64,000 bases of DNA from Teredinibacter franksiae (GTDB lineage Bacteria; Pseudomonadota; Gammaproteobacteria; Pseudomonadales; Cellvibrionaceae): positions 620,001 through 684,000 of the forward strand of contig NZ_JACJUV010000001.1 in the NCBI RefSeq assembly GCF_014218805.1. The letters run 5' to 3'. The translations under genes and the position numbers were made by a program. Every line of letters begins with the position of its first letter. The stretch's first letter is position 1. This document shows, in pieces, positions 46,519 through 55,551 of this stretch. The notes beneath the pieces are model-generated. The model ran no database searches, was not told the DNA's origin, and saw only the letters and a list, made by a program, of their open reading frames with translations.

Positions 46519-48036
46519 TCAAATAATTGGTAATCGTATAAAGCTTTCTTCAGAAACACGCTGATAACCAGCGGCAACAAATAACCGCTGAGAAGCGATA
46601 TTATTTTCTAACACTGTTGCACGCAGCGTTACTTGTTGATGTATATCGTCAACATTTCGCAGAGCCTGCTTAGCAATACCTTGCCCAAAATATTCTGAAT
46701 ATAGAAAAATAGACACCAAATACTCCGCCCGCCTAACTCTATCCAATCGAACCACGCCAACTGACTCTTGGCTACCAGCCAGGACAACCATATAAAAATA
46801 ATCACTCTTAGATAGAAGCTTTTGCTTCATCCATTTCTGGTGAGTCTCCCATGCTGGCATTTCTTTTGTGAGTGCAAATTTTCGAGTTTCTGGTTTACAC
46901 TGCCAAGCATAAACCTGACGAATATCATTTGTCTGAGCACGCCTCAGGAAAACTTTTCTTGCATTATCGGCGAGCAAACTCTTGATGGAATTAGCAACTC
47001 GCTTTACACCAAGCCCATCGCACAAACTAAGATTCTTACGTCGATATTTTAGCCTGTGCTTCAGTAGTTTCTGATATGAACCAGTCAATTTTTCATTAAT
47101 GTTCCCGGGTTCAACCAAAATGGCGGCGCCGGCTTTTACCAAATTGGTCGCAATCACTCTTTGGTTTTCTGCTAACGGAATTATTATACTAGGAACCCCC
47201 AAACATGCCCTCTCCCAAGATGTAGTACCTGATGCGCCAATCGATATGGTATGCTCAAGCATAATTTCCGCCATGTTTTCAACAAAACTAATATGGTGAG
47301 CCCAGCCTGCCTGCTCTACGCAAAAATTTTTAACACTATCATAGCTTGGAGATTTTTCACTAAGCAAAACTGTGACTTTCGGTTTTTTAGCCCCCAGCAA
47401 CAGCAGTGTTTTGAGCACTTCGATTGTTACATTGTCTTTATCAATACCGCCCAACGAAACTAAAACACGAATAGCAATATCGTCAAGCTCATCATCTAAA
47501 GCCTGCTCTCTTTTCGTGGAAAATTGCGTATTCAGTAAGGCATAATCAGTGCCGGTTAAAATTATACTACCGCTATTCTTAGCAGCATACTCATCCGGAC
47601 TACGGTACAAAGTTTGATCCACAATAATATCGGCACAATGCTGCCTAACGAGATCATCTATTGCAACGACCTTACAGCCAAGATACTTCTTAACACTCTC
47701 TTGCCAATCTTTACCTAAAGCATAATGATCGACAACGACCAAATCTGTGCATTTAATAGTAGAGCAGAAATCTTCCATATCCGATTTGACTGGCACCTGC
47801 AACCAAGCCAAATAATCAGCGCTAGTGCGTGGCGTCAACTCCTCTTGGGGCTGCGGCAACTCAATGACAACAAATCCTTGCTGTCGGATATGCTCGATTG
47901 AGTCACCATTTTGCGGCCGAGTTACAAACCTAATAGAATACCGCAGCCGCCTTAACTCTTGAGCTAGCACCAAGCAACGCATTACGTGGCCTGAGCCAAT
48001 ATGGATTGATGAGTCTACTCTAAATACTATATCCAT
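46519..48036 (-). CDS. PseG-PseH fusion: UDP-sugar hydrolase and N-acetyltransferase
   Basis: 505 residues from ATG 48036, the start that gives the normal PseG beginning MDIVFRVDSSIHIGSGHVMR. The N-terminal two thirds is PseG, with GSGHVMRC holding the catalytic His, VVDHYALGKDWQ and SIGASGTTSWERACLGVPS. The last 150 residues are a GNAT domain: KVFLRRAQTNDIRQVYAWQC, then FGQGIAKQALRNV and NNIASQRLFVAAGYQ, fitting PseH. The fusion would both acetylate the 4-amino sugar and remove UDP. Fusions of this kind occur in other bacteria. It overlaps pseF by a few codons at the possible upstream start 48069. Confidence 0.88.
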   Translation of the reverse strand: MDIVFRVDSSIHIGSGHVMRCLVLAQELRRLRYSIRFVTRPQNGDSIEHIRQQGFVVIELPQPQEELTPRTSADYLAWLQVPVKSDMEDFCSTIKCTDLVVVDHYALGKDWQESVKKYLGCKVVAIDDLVRQHCADIIVDQTLYRSPDEYAAKNSGSIILTGTDYALLNTQFSTKREQALDDELDDIAIRVLVSLGGIDKDNVTIEVLKTLLLLGAKKPKVTVLLSEKSPSYDSVKNFCVEQAGWAHHISFVENMAEIMLEHTISIGASGTTSWERACLGVPSIIIPLAENQRVIATNLVKAGAAILVEPGNINEKLTGSYQKLLKHRLKYRRKNLSLCDGLGVKRVANSIKSLLADNARKVFLRRAQTNDIRQVYAWQCKPETRKFALTKEMPAWETHQKWMKQKLLSKSDYFYMVVLAGSQESVGVVRLDRVRRAEYLVSIFLYSEYFGQGIAKQALRNVDDIHQQVTLRATVLENNIASQRLFVAAGYQRVSEESFIRLPII

Positions 48037-48043
48037 ACGCCGC

Positions 48044-48724
48044 TTATAAAACCGAGAAGAGAGCTTCAACTAACTCCCAGTCTTCTGGCGTATCAATATC
48101 CTGCACGCGGCATCTCGGCAAAAGAACTACTTCTGAATGCTCAGAGAATATTGTTTTTTTAGTGAGAAAAGCCTTTGTTTTCCCCCAATAAAACTGCCCT
48201 GCATCGTGGTAGGCTTCAACTAAATCTTGAGATCTAATATTTGCATACTCATCATCGAACATTCTAACTGCACCTTGCTCCGTCAAGTGAATTGCACGTT
48301 GAATCGGAAATGGGAACGTCGTTGCACTAAAGACATACTCAACGCCGGACTCTCTTAATTTAACCAAACCCTGCTTTATGTAGTCAGGTAACATTAATGG
48401 GGCTGTAGCGTAGATACAACAAACATATTCAGGGCGAGTACCGTGATCAATAAGATACTGAACTGCATGCTCAATTACATCCATGGTCGTAGCATGATCG
48501 TCAGCGATAGAAGCTGGCCTGACAAATGGTACTTCTGCACCATAGGTTTCTGCAACGTGGGCGATCTCAGCATCATCAGTAGAAACAATAATTCTATCAA
48601 AGCAGCCCGACATTTTTGCTGCTTCAATGGAGTAGGCAATCATGGGCTTGCCATAGAATGGCTTGATATTCTTACGTGGGATTCGCTTGCTACCGCCGCG
48701 AGCGGGAATAATGGCGACCTTCAT
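48044..48724 (-). CDS. pseF: Pseudaminic acid cytidylyltransferase
   Basis: 226 residues. IIPARGGSKRIPRKNIKPF is the nucleotide motif, followed by FYGKPMIAYSIEAA and VSTDDAEIAHVAETYGAEVP. YATAPLMLPDYI and DIDTPEDWELVE are the substrate and metal parts. It makes CMP-pseudaminate, the donor for the transferases downstream. It overlaps pseC by 4 bp. Confidence 0.93.
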   Translation of the reverse strand: MKVAIIPARGGSKRIPRKNIKPFYGKPMIAYSIEAAKMSGCFDRIIVSTDDAEIAHVAETYGAEVPFVRPASIADDHATTMDVIEHAVQYLIDHGTRPEYVCCIYATAPLMLPDYIKQGLVKLRESGVEYVFSATTFPFPIQRAIHLTEQGAVRMFDDEYANIRSQDLVEAYHDAGQFYWGKTKAFLTKKTIFSEHSEVVLLPRCRVQDIDTPEDWELVEALFSVL

Positions 48725-49887
48725 TTTATTCCCCCTAAAACATCTGTTAACGCGGCCACCACTTCACCCTGCTGCGCTTCGCTCATTAAATGGAACATTG
48801 GCAAGGAAATCGCTTCAGCGTAATATTTCTCTGCTTCTGGATAGTCTCCATATTGAAACCCCATATTTTTGTAATAGGGTTGTGTATGCACAGGAATATA
48901 ATGCAGGTTTACACCAATTCCACGCCCCCTTAACCGAGAAAAGACCTCTTTATGCGGCAACTCTATTTGATCCAGTTTTAGACGAATAACGTATAGGTGC
49001 AAGCCTGAATAGGATTTCTCTAGTTGATGAGGTAAAAGCAGAGGGAGGCCAGCCAACAATGTATCATAACGCTTGGAAAGTTGATGGCGACGTGCAACAA
49101 AAGAATCCAGCCGCTGCATCTGGCTCACACCAAGAGCAGCCTGCAGCTCTGTCATTCGATAGTTAAAGCCAAGCTCAACTTGTTGATAGTACCAAACACC
49201 ATGGGGCTCTTCTGTCATTAGTTCTGGAGATCTAGTAACACCGTGACTTCGATAAAGCGCCATTTTATCAGCTAATTCATCGCTATTAGTAAGGGCAGCC
49301 CCACCTTCAGCAGTCGTTACAATTTTGACAGGGTGGAAACTAAATACGGTAATATCCGAATAACGGCAGTTGCCAACCGGTTCTTCAAAAAACTTGCCAC
49401 CAATAGCGTGAGACGCATCTTCAATGATACTGAAACCATACTCTCGCGACAATTCATGTATAGCTTTCATGTCACAAGGCTGGCCACAGAGGTGCACCGG
49501 CACCACTACTTTAGGCAGGTTGCCTTGTACTTTAGCCTTTTCAAGCTTGGCTTTAAGTGCTGCCACCGACATGTTATAGGTATTTTTGTCGATATCTACA
49601 AAATCTACGGAAGCACCGCAATATAAACCACAGTTAGCCGAGGCAACAAAAGTGATAGGAGAAGTCCATAACCAGTCGCCCTTACCAAGCCCCAATGCTA
49701 AACAGGCGATGTGAAGCGCCGATGTGGCGCTATTAACAACCAAGGCATGTTGAGCACCGGTATACTTTATCAAGCTCTCCTCAAATAACGGTCCCTTTGG
49801 GCCTTGAGTTAAATAATCTGATTTCAGCACATCCACCACAGCATCGATATCTGCTTGTGATATATCCTGCTTACCGTATGGAATCAT
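48721..49887 (-). CDS. pseC: UDP-4-amino-4,6-dideoxy-N-acetyl-beta-L-altrosamine transaminase
   Basis: 388 residues, DegT/DnrJ/EryC1 type. MIPYGKQDISQADIDAVVDV is the usual opening, VNSATSALHIACLALGLG the cofactor loop, and VFSFHPVKIVTTAEGGA holds the PLP Lys. LGFNYRMTELQAALGVSQ follows. It performs the second step of the pseudaminate pathway on the 4-keto product of PseB, using glutamate. It sits three bases after pseB. Confidence 0.94.
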   Translation of the reverse strand: MIPYGKQDISQADIDAVVDVLKSDYLTQGPKGPLFEESLIKYTGAQHALVVNSATSALHIACLALGLGKGDWLWTSPITFVASANCGLYCGASVDFVDIDKNTYNMSVAALKAKLEKAKVQGNLPKVVVPVHLCGQPCDMKAIHELSREYGFSIIEDASHAIGGKFFEEPVGNCRYSDITVFSFHPVKIVTTAEGGAALTNSDELADKMALYRSHGVTRSPELMTEEPHGVWYYQQVELGFNYRMTELQAALGVSQMQRLDSFVARRHQLSKRYDTLLAGLPLLLPHQLEKSYSGLHLYVIRLKLDQIELPHKEVFSRLRGRGIGVNLHYIPVHTQPYYKNMGFQYGDYPEAEKYYAEAISLPMFHLMSEAQQGEVVAALTDVLGGIK

Positions 49888-49890
49888 TAC

Positions 49891-50904
49891 TTAAATTCCA
49901 AATTCAGGGTCTACGTGCTGTTTTATCAGGTCTCGCAGGCTTTCAACCGTTTCCCAATCAGTATTAGTTCCTGAATTGTATTTAAAACCAAATGGAACCT
50001 TCTGAGCTTCATGATGCTCGATATACTCTTGTTCAGTATGCGTATAAGAAACGGAGGGAAGAATTGCGTAGTATTTACCCAAGTCTATCGTATTTAACGA
50101 GTCTGTATCTGTAATCATCTCTTCGTGAAGTTTTTCACCCGGGCGAATACCCACATCCTTCAGCTCACACTCAGACGCAACGGCCGCAGCAATATCTAGT
50201 ATTTTGTAGGAAGGGATCTTCGGCACAAATATCTCACCACCTAAATGATTTCCCAGCGCAAACATCACCAGATCAACGCCTGCCTGCAGGGAAATATTGA
50301 AACGCGTCATTTCTTTGTGCGTTATCGGTAAAACGCCGTCCTTTTTCCTTTCAAGAAAGAACGGAATTACTGACCCCCTTGACCCCATAACATTACCGTA
50401 CCGCACCACACTAAATTTAATATCCTTTGAGCCTCGAATATTATTTGCGGCAGTAAATAACTTATCGGATACGAGCTTTGTTGCGCCATACAGGTTAATT
50501 GGTGCGCACGCTTTATCGGTTGATAAGGCAACAACATTTTTCACACCACATTGTAGTGCAGCGTGAATTACATTTTCCGCACCATCTACGTTGGTTCTAA
50601 TGCATTCGGTAGGATTATATTCAGCGGTGTCCACCTGCTTAATAGCAGCCGCATGAATAATAACATCCACTCCCTCACACGCCATAACCATTCGGTCCCT
50701 ATCCCGTACGTCACCAATAAAAAACCTAAGTTGAGGATAAGATTGAGCTGGATACTTTAGCCTTAATTCGAACTGTTTCAACTCATCCCTTGAATAAATA
50801 ACTATTTTTTTTACCTGAGGATAACGACTCAGAATAGTTTCAACAAATTTTTTGCCGAACGATCCTGTACCACCCGTTATAAGTACAGCTTTATGATTAA
50901 GCAT
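49891..50904 (-). CDS. pseB: UDP-N-acetylglucosamine 4,6-dehydratase (inverting)
   Basis: 337 residues of the FlaA1/PseB type. The glycine motif is ITGGTGSFGKKFVE. HAAAIKQVDTAEYNPTE, STDKACAPINLYGATK (catalytic Asp, Lys and Tyr-x3-Lys) and RYGNVMGSRGSVIPFF follow. At this length it is PseB rather than the long membrane-bound WbpM/PglF type. It starts the pathway from UDP-GlcNAc. It follows the Wzz gene by 16 bp. Confidence 0.95.
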   Translation of the reverse strand: MLNHKAVLITGGTGSFGKKFVETILSRYPQVKKIVIYSRDELKQFELRLKYPAQSYPQLRFFIGDVRDRDRMVMACEGVDVIIHAAAIKQVDTAEYNPTECIRTNVDGAENVIHAALQCGVKNVVALSTDKACAPINLYGATKLVSDKLFTAANNIRGSKDIKFSVVRYGNVMGSRGSVIPFFLERKKDGVLPITHKEMTRFNISLQAGVDLVMFALGNHLGGEIFVPKIPSYKILDIAAAVASECELKDVGIRPGEKLHEEMITDTDSLNTIDLGKYYAILPSVSYTHTEQEYIEHHEAQKVPFGFKYNSGTNTDWETVESLRDLIKQHVDPEFGI

Positions 50905-50920
50905 ATAAATACCTTTTCTA

Positions 50921-51976
50921 CTATCTGTTTTTGTCTTTAGTCCAAAAATGCCGCACTAACACGACCAGCAGGGCAAGGAAGCCTCCCAAAAGAGTACCCA
51001 GCACGCAAACCAGAGGTTTGTTTGGTGAACTCTTTAATTCTGGTGCAACGGCCCCATCAATCGTCTTGAACACATACTCGTCTCGCACCTCGGCAAACAT
51101 CACCGTTTTCGTTTGCTCCTCAATTAGCTCGTAAAAAACCGCTTTCATATCTGCTATAGACATTCTTTTCAACTGATCTGAAAGATATTCAATACTTTTA
51201 TTCGCTTCTAAAACATCTCTTTGTTTAATTTCTTCGTTAACATCTAGTATCAGCATATCCACCCACGCTTTCGCCAAAAATGGAGAGTAGTGTTCTATAC
51301 TTAGCCTCACCAGCCCCGTCTTCTCGTCCTTAGAGACATTCAATAGCTTTATAAATTGCTTATAAGCTTCCAACAGCGAAGGTTCTACTCCTCGCGGAGG
51401 TTTTGCTTCTCGCGTCCATTTTTTATTGCGTTCATCATAGATATCTTTATCAATAATTAGTTTATCTTCCCCACGGCCCCATCCCTTAGCGGCCATTAAC
51501 GGAACCAGTAGATCATGCCGCTCAACAAACTTGGAGATAAATTCTCGGGACTTTAACACCTCTATCGCAATGGTCGTTTTATCACTTCCGCCACCACCAA
51601 GGTTTACTCCAGCGAGACTAGCCAGGCCACCTAGACTCCCGGCCATTCTTGCTAGGCCACCACCTGAACTTTCCTCCGAGGGCGCCAGCAACGCTTCTGA
51701 CTTATATATATTGGGCAGAGATAAGGCATAAAACACAGACGCAACAGCAAACACAAATGTAACAACAATAAGTACCCATTTGCCCTGCCAAATAACATTC
51801 CACAGCTCCCGCAAATCAATTTCGTCAGTATCTAGCTGTGACTGATAGCCAAAAGGACCATTAGACCGCTGTACAGCAGCCATTGCAGCAACCCCCTCTA
51901 GCTGCTGCTCTATTCGGCCAAGCCGCTTTTCTATTCCCACAGTACTACTACCCGAATCTTCTGATGTTGTTGCCAT
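50921..51976 (-). CDS. wzz: Wzz-family chain-length regulator / polysaccharide co-polymerase
   Basis: 351 residues. The cytoplasmic N-terminus is followed by a Wzz domain (TDEIDLRELWNVIWQGKWVL) leading into TM1 (LIVVTFVFAVASVFYALSLP). A periplasmic Gly-rich region follows (ESSGGGLARMAGSLGGLASL), then helices, a Pro-rich approach to TM2 (SSPNKPLVCVLG) and TM2. No tyrosine-kinase domain follows, so it is a short PCP-type protein. It heads the pse genes and controls chain length with wzy. A 124-bp gap upstream should hold the operon promoter. Confidence 0.88.
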   Translation of the reverse strand: MATTSEDSGSSTVGIEKRLGRIEQQLEGVAAMAAVQRSNGPFGYQSQLDTDEIDLRELWNVIWQGKWVLIVVTFVFAVASVFYALSLPNIYKSEALLAPSEESSGGGLARMAGSLGGLASLAGVNLGGGGSDKTTIAIEVLKSREFISKFVERHDLLVPLMAAKGWGRGEDKLIIDKDIYDERNKKWTREAKPPRGVEPSLLEAYKQFIKLLNVSKDEKTGLVRLSIEHYSPFLAKAWVDMLILDVNEEIKQRDVLEANKSIEYLSDQLKRMSIADMKAVFYELIEEQTKTVMFAEVRDEYVFKTIDGAVAPELKSSPNKPLVCVLGTLLGGFLALLVVLVRHFWTKDKNR

Positions 51977-52100
51977 AACGATTTTTTCTGCTTTTATTTA
52001 CACATCAACTTTGCTTATTGCACCAATGAACTTGTACTGAGAGTACTCCTCCCCAACAAGCTTCACTATTTTTCTAGATTATCTAGCTTACTCTGCTAGG

Positions 52101-52445
52101 TTAGTTTTTTCTTTGCGCAAACGCTTCTTTTTTAAGGGAAGCTATCTCATGCTCCAGCTGCTGATACTGCACTTGCTTTCGCTTTAAAAACCGCACAGTG
52201 ACTTCAGCCTTCTCACTTAAACCTTTTGGCGTTAGCAGATAAACGTAATTGAGCTTCTGTTCTGACCGCGCAAAGTTACCCGCTTTCACCCAGCCTGCCT
52301 CTACCAATGCCTTTAAACAATAATTCGTTTTACCCAAGCTAATGCCTACAGCTTTTGCCAGCTCTCGCTGGCTGATTTCTGGGTTCCTCTCCAGTTGCTT
52401 TAACAGCTGGTAGCGAAGCTCATCGGGTAATTGTGTTTCGGTCAT
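52101..52445 (-). CDS. MarR-family EPS-associated transcriptional regulator
   Basis: 114 residues: a winged helix (LPDELRYQLLKQLERNPEIS, QRELAKAVGISLGKTNYCLK, ALVEAGWVKAGNFARSEQK) and a C-terminal coiled coil (KQVQYQQLEHEIASLKKEA). This small MarR type is regularly found beside exopolysaccharide loci. Five 7-bp repeats end 7 bp upstream of the ATG, where a ribosome site should be, and no Shine-Dalgarno sequence is seen. Confidence 0.88.
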   Translation of the reverse strand: MTETQLPDELRYQLLKQLERNPEISQRELAKAVGISLGKTNYCLKALVEAGWVKAGNFARSEQKLNYVYLLTPKGLSEKAEVTVRFLKRKQVQYQQLEHEIASLKKEAFAQRKN

Positions 52446-52452
52446 AAACGAA

Positions 52453-52487
52453 TCTGGATTCTGGATTCTGGATTCTGGATTCTGGAA
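52453..52487. repeat. 7-bp tandem repeat at the MarR gene start
   Basis: TCTGGAT is repeated four times, followed by TCTGGAA, ending 7 bp from the start codon of the MarR gene. Copy-number change would shift promoter and ribosome-site spacing. Confidence 0.8.
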
Positions 52488-52497
52488 TATACACCCT

Positions 52498-52536
52498 AAT
52501 ATGCAGTGCGTTCAACCATTGAACGCACTGCATATT
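52498..52536. promoter_or_regulatory. 39-bp perfect palindrome
   Basis: Two 18-bp perfect arms (AATATGCAGTGCGTTCAA and its complement) enclose CCA. It lies between the WecA-like gene terminator and the MarR gene. It could be a regulator site or the stem of a second terminator-like hairpin. Confidence 0.7.
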
Positions 52537-52562
52537 AAAAACGGCACTAGATGCCGTTTTTA
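52537..52562. terminator. Terminator after the WecA-like gene
   Basis: AAAAACGGCA-CTAGA-TGCCGTTTTT, with runs on both sides, works in both directions. It lies 10 bp beyond the stop of the WecA-like gene. Confidence 0.82.
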
Positions 52563-52571
52563 CTTCAAACA

Positions 52572-53657
52572 TTAAGTTGCTTCTGGTGCAAACAAATGCC
52601 GCTTACTCCAACGAATAAATCGCCAAGAACGCTGCATTAACAACTGATAAACCACAACAAGCACAAGAGCCGCTATAAACGAAAGCCATTCCGGCAATTG
52701 GGATACATAAAAGCTCACCCCAACCACAACAAACGCCCCCTGCACCAGCAGCATAATATACAGCGTTTGCTTAGCCGAAAAACCCGCCCGCATAATAATG
52801 TGGTGTATGTGGGTTCTGTCTGGCGCCATGGGCGAACGGCCGCGCTTAACGCGGCGGTACATAATGGTGAACATATCTGTCATGGGCAGCAGTACAAACC
52901 ACAAGGCGACTACTGGCGAGAAGGCTGCTGCCTTCGCTGCCTGTGGTTGCGAGCCGTATATAAGTAGCACCCCAAGTGAAAGCCCTAGGAACATACTACC
53001 GGCATCACCCATAAATACTTTGCCAATGGCCTTATGGGTTGGAATGCCCCATAAGTTAAAAATAAGGAAGGCTGCTGTGGAGCCAATAAAGGTCATACAC
53101 AGGTATTGAAAGGTGCTATCGCCACTGGCGCCAAATAAGGCCACTAAGCCTATAAAGCTCACCATGGAAATGGAGCCTACGAGGCCGTCCATACCGTCTA
53201 GCATGTTCATGGCATTTACCGCGCCCATCAGCGAGAGTACGGCCAATGGGTAGCCGAGCCAGCCGGGGTTTAATTCGCCAATGCCTATTAGGTCGCCAAA
53301 GGCGTAGAACTGAACGTCTAACCCATACACAAATATGCAAGAAACTAAAAATTGGCCTACTAGGCGAAAGCGGGCGCTGAGTTGGTAGCGGTCGTCTACC
53401 ATGCCCATAAATACGATTAAGCCGCCAGCCAATAAGAATAGCCTTATAAATATGGGCTGCTCTACAAACAGGAAGGTTGTTAACAACACACTGGCATAGA
53501 TAGCCAGCCCCCCTACTAAGGGAATTACGCCTGCGTGGTCTTTTCTGCCGCCGGGTTTGTCTACTAGCTCGGCCCAGTGGGCAATAGGCTTTAGTACTTT
53601 TACAATGGTAAAAGCGAGCACAAAGGACACTGCTAGGATGATATAGCCTTTTTCCAT
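52572..53657 (-). CDS. WecA-like undecaprenyl-phosphate GlcNAc/hexose-1-phosphate transferase
   Basis: 361 residues of the MraY/WecA family, about eleven membrane spans. Motifs: KPIAHWAELVDKPGGRKDH, DDRYQLSARFRLV, NMLDGMDGLVGSIS, MGDAGSMFLGLSLG and PDRTHIHHIIMRAG (HIHH). It transfers a sugar-1-phosphate to undecaprenyl phosphate and so starts repeat-unit synthesis. GAAGGA lies upstream. Twelve-base repeats lie 33 bp upstream of its start. Confidence 0.9.
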   Translation of the reverse strand: MEKGYIILAVSFVLAFTIVKVLKPIAHWAELVDKPGGRKDHAGVIPLVGGLAIYASVLLTTFLFVEQPIFIRLFLLAGGLIVFMGMVDDRYQLSARFRLVGQFLVSCIFVYGLDVQFYAFGDLIGIGELNPGWLGYPLAVLSLMGAVNAMNMLDGMDGLVGSISMVSFIGLVALFGASGDSTFQYLCMTFIGSTAAFLIFNLWGIPTHKAIGKVFMGDAGSMFLGLSLGVLLIYGSQPQAAKAAAFSPVVALWFVLLPMTDMFTIMYRRVKRGRSPMAPDRTHIHHIIMRAGFSAKQTLYIMLLVQGAFVVVGVSFYVSQLPEWLSFIAALVLVVVYQLLMQRSWRFIRWSKRHLFAPEAT

Positions 53658-53689
53658 GTTTCCTTCACTTAACTCTTTATTAGATTTTC

Positions 53690-53736
53690 GGTTAGTCTTT
53701 GGATTAGTCTTTGGATTAGTCTTTGGATTAGTCTTT
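53690..53736. repeat. 12-bp tandem repeat upstream of the WecA-like gene
   Basis: GGATTAGTCTTT is repeated exactly three times (53701-53736), preceded by an 11-base variant. It fills much of the 115-bp gap between manC and the WecA-like gene. Confidence 0.78.
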
Positions 53737-53772
53737 CAGTTACTGTTAGCTGAGCTTTAGTTGAGCGCTTAA

Positions 53773-55287
53773 CTAGTCTTTTAATTCGTTTTTAGTTTGC
53801 ATTTCGGCGGGTGCTACCTGCTCAACCCTTCCGTAGGAGTCGCTAAAGCGTACTATGTCGTCTTCGCCTAAATAGCTGCCGCTTTGCACTTCTATTAGTT
53901 GCAGCGTTACTTTGCCGGGGTTATGTAGGCGGTGCTTTTGGCCCAAGGGGATGTATATGGATTCATTCTCGGTAAGCAGTACTTCTTCTTCGCCCTTTTG
54001 AACCAGTGCCGTTCCCTCTACCACTATCCAATGTTCAGCCCTGTGGTGATGCATTTGTAATGAAATACTCGCACCGGGTTTTACTTCTATTCGCTTAACT
54101 TGATAGCGGCTGCCCATGCCTAAGGAGTCGAAGGCCCCCCAGGGGCGATGCACTTGGCGATGGTGCAAGAATTCTGTTCGGTTTTGTGTTTTTAGCCAGT
54201 CCACCACATGTTTAACATCTTGCGTGGTTTCGCGGTTAACCACCAGTACGGCATCATCGCTTTCTATTATAGCGACATTATTAAGGCCTATAGCGGCCAC
54301 TAACTTTTCTTGTGAGTGAATGAGACTATTTTTACAGTTCTTTACAAATGCGTCGCCCAATATTGCATTGCCGTTGTCGTCTTTTTCGCTGGCTTCCCAT
54401 AAGGATTCCCAGCTGCCTAAATCGCTCCAACCGGCATCCAACGGTACTACCCATGCTTTGTTGGTTTTTTCCATTACCGCGTAATCTACCGATATACTTT
54501 CGCAGGCGGCAAAGTTTTTTTGCTCTAAGCGAACGAAGTCTAAATCTTTGTCGGCTTTTTCTACTGATTGCGTGCAGTGGTTTATCCATGCTCCACCGCT
54601 GGCGGCCAATTCTTCTAAAAATTTTTTGGCGCCAAACACAAACATACCGCTGTTCCAGGTGTAGTTACCTGCCGCTAGGTATTGCTCGGCGGTTTCGAGG
54701 TTGGGCTTTTCTACAAACTGTGCAATTGCACAACCATCGGGGCCAGAAGTGCCTTGTGCTTGAATGTAGCCGTAACCGGTTTCGGGCTTGCTGGGCACTA
54801 CGCCAAAGGCTACCAATTTGTTTTGCTGGGCAGCGTTAATGGCGTGTTCTAGCGCGGTGTGGAATGCGTTTATGTTTTTTATCAGGTGGTCTGCCGCTAA
54901 TACAACCAGTATGGGGTTTTCGTATTGTTGCAGGGCGTAATGTGCCGCTGCGGCTATAGCGGGTGCGGTGTTACGCGCGGCTGGCTCTAATAGAATATGG
55001 GCTTTGCTGTTACACACTTCGGTGAGTTGGTCTGCCACCATAAAGCGCTGGTCGTCATTACACACGACTATTGGCGCTTCATATTGGCTTACACGCTTCA
55101 CGGTGTGCTGAAGCATGGTGAACTCACCGTATAACCTGTGAAGTTGTTTTGGGTAGGCTTTTCTAGACTTGGGCCAAAGCCTTGTGCCGCTACCACCAGA
55201 GAGTATTACAGGAACAATTTGCTGTGTTTGGGCATTCTGGGTTGGCATATGCGGTTTTAAGCTTCCTAGCATTGTGTTCTGTTTCAC
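53773..55287 (-). CDS. manC: Mannose-1-phosphate guanylyltransferase / mannose-6-phosphate isomerase
   Basis: 504 residues. The N-terminal pyrophosphorylase has VPVILSGGSGTRLWPKSRKA and YPKQLH. VLAADHLIKN, FVEKPNLETAEQYL and NSGMFVFGAKKFLEEL follow. The C-terminal cupin has HRPWGAFDSLGMGSRYQVKR and LQMHHHRAEHWIVVEGTA, the isomerase metal site. It makes GDP-mannose. The frame opens at GTG 55287; ATG 55272 or 55248 are alternatives. It stands between ihfB and the WecA-like gene. Confidence 0.93.
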   Translation of the reverse strand: MKQNTMLGSLKPHMPTQNAQTQQIVPVILSGGSGTRLWPKSRKAYPKQLHRLYGEFTMLQHTVKRVSQYEAPIVVCNDDQRFMVADQLTEVCNSKAHILLEPAARNTAPAIAAAAHYALQQYENPILVVLAADHLIKNINAFHTALEHAINAAQQNKLVAFGVVPSKPETGYGYIQAQGTSGPDGCAIAQFVEKPNLETAEQYLAAGNYTWNSGMFVFGAKKFLEELAASGGAWINHCTQSVEKADKDLDFVRLEQKNFAACESISVDYAVMEKTNKAWVVPLDAGWSDLGSWESLWEASEKDDNGNAILGDAFVKNCKNSLIHSQEKLVAAIGLNNVAIIESDDAVLVVNRETTQDVKHVVDWLKTQNRTEFLHHRQVHRPWGAFDSLGMGSRYQVKRIEVKPGASISLQMHHHRAEHWIVVEGTALVQKGEEEVLLTENESIYIPLGQKHRLHNPGKVTLQLIEVQSGSYLGEDDIVRFSDSYGRVEQVAPAEMQTKNELKD

Positions 55288-55551
55288 ATAACGGGGCGGA
55301 TTATATCGGAAGTTACCACCGAATTGCTGCAGGAAATTGTAATTACTTACTTTGTTTATTGGTTTTTTTAGTGGGGGTTAAACAATTGTTTAAAAATTGG
55401 GCTTTAATGAGTCGCTACGCGACGGTGCGGTGCGCTTCTGGAGCGCCTTCGGCTTCTGGTGCGGGCTTTGCCTGCTGGTGCGCGGGTTTGCCGCTTCTAG
55501 AAAAAAGAGAGTTGTTTTGCGGGGGTGCGGGGTTAGTGGGCCTGCTTGGAA
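55288..55551. repeat. ihfB-manC gap with TTCG mini-hairpin repeats
   Basis: At 55413-55505, units such as GAGCGCCTTCGGCTTCTGG and GTGCGGGCTTTGCCTGCTGG follow each other, the same family as at 14.3 and 22.9 kb. No gene is supported. Confidence 0.65.
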
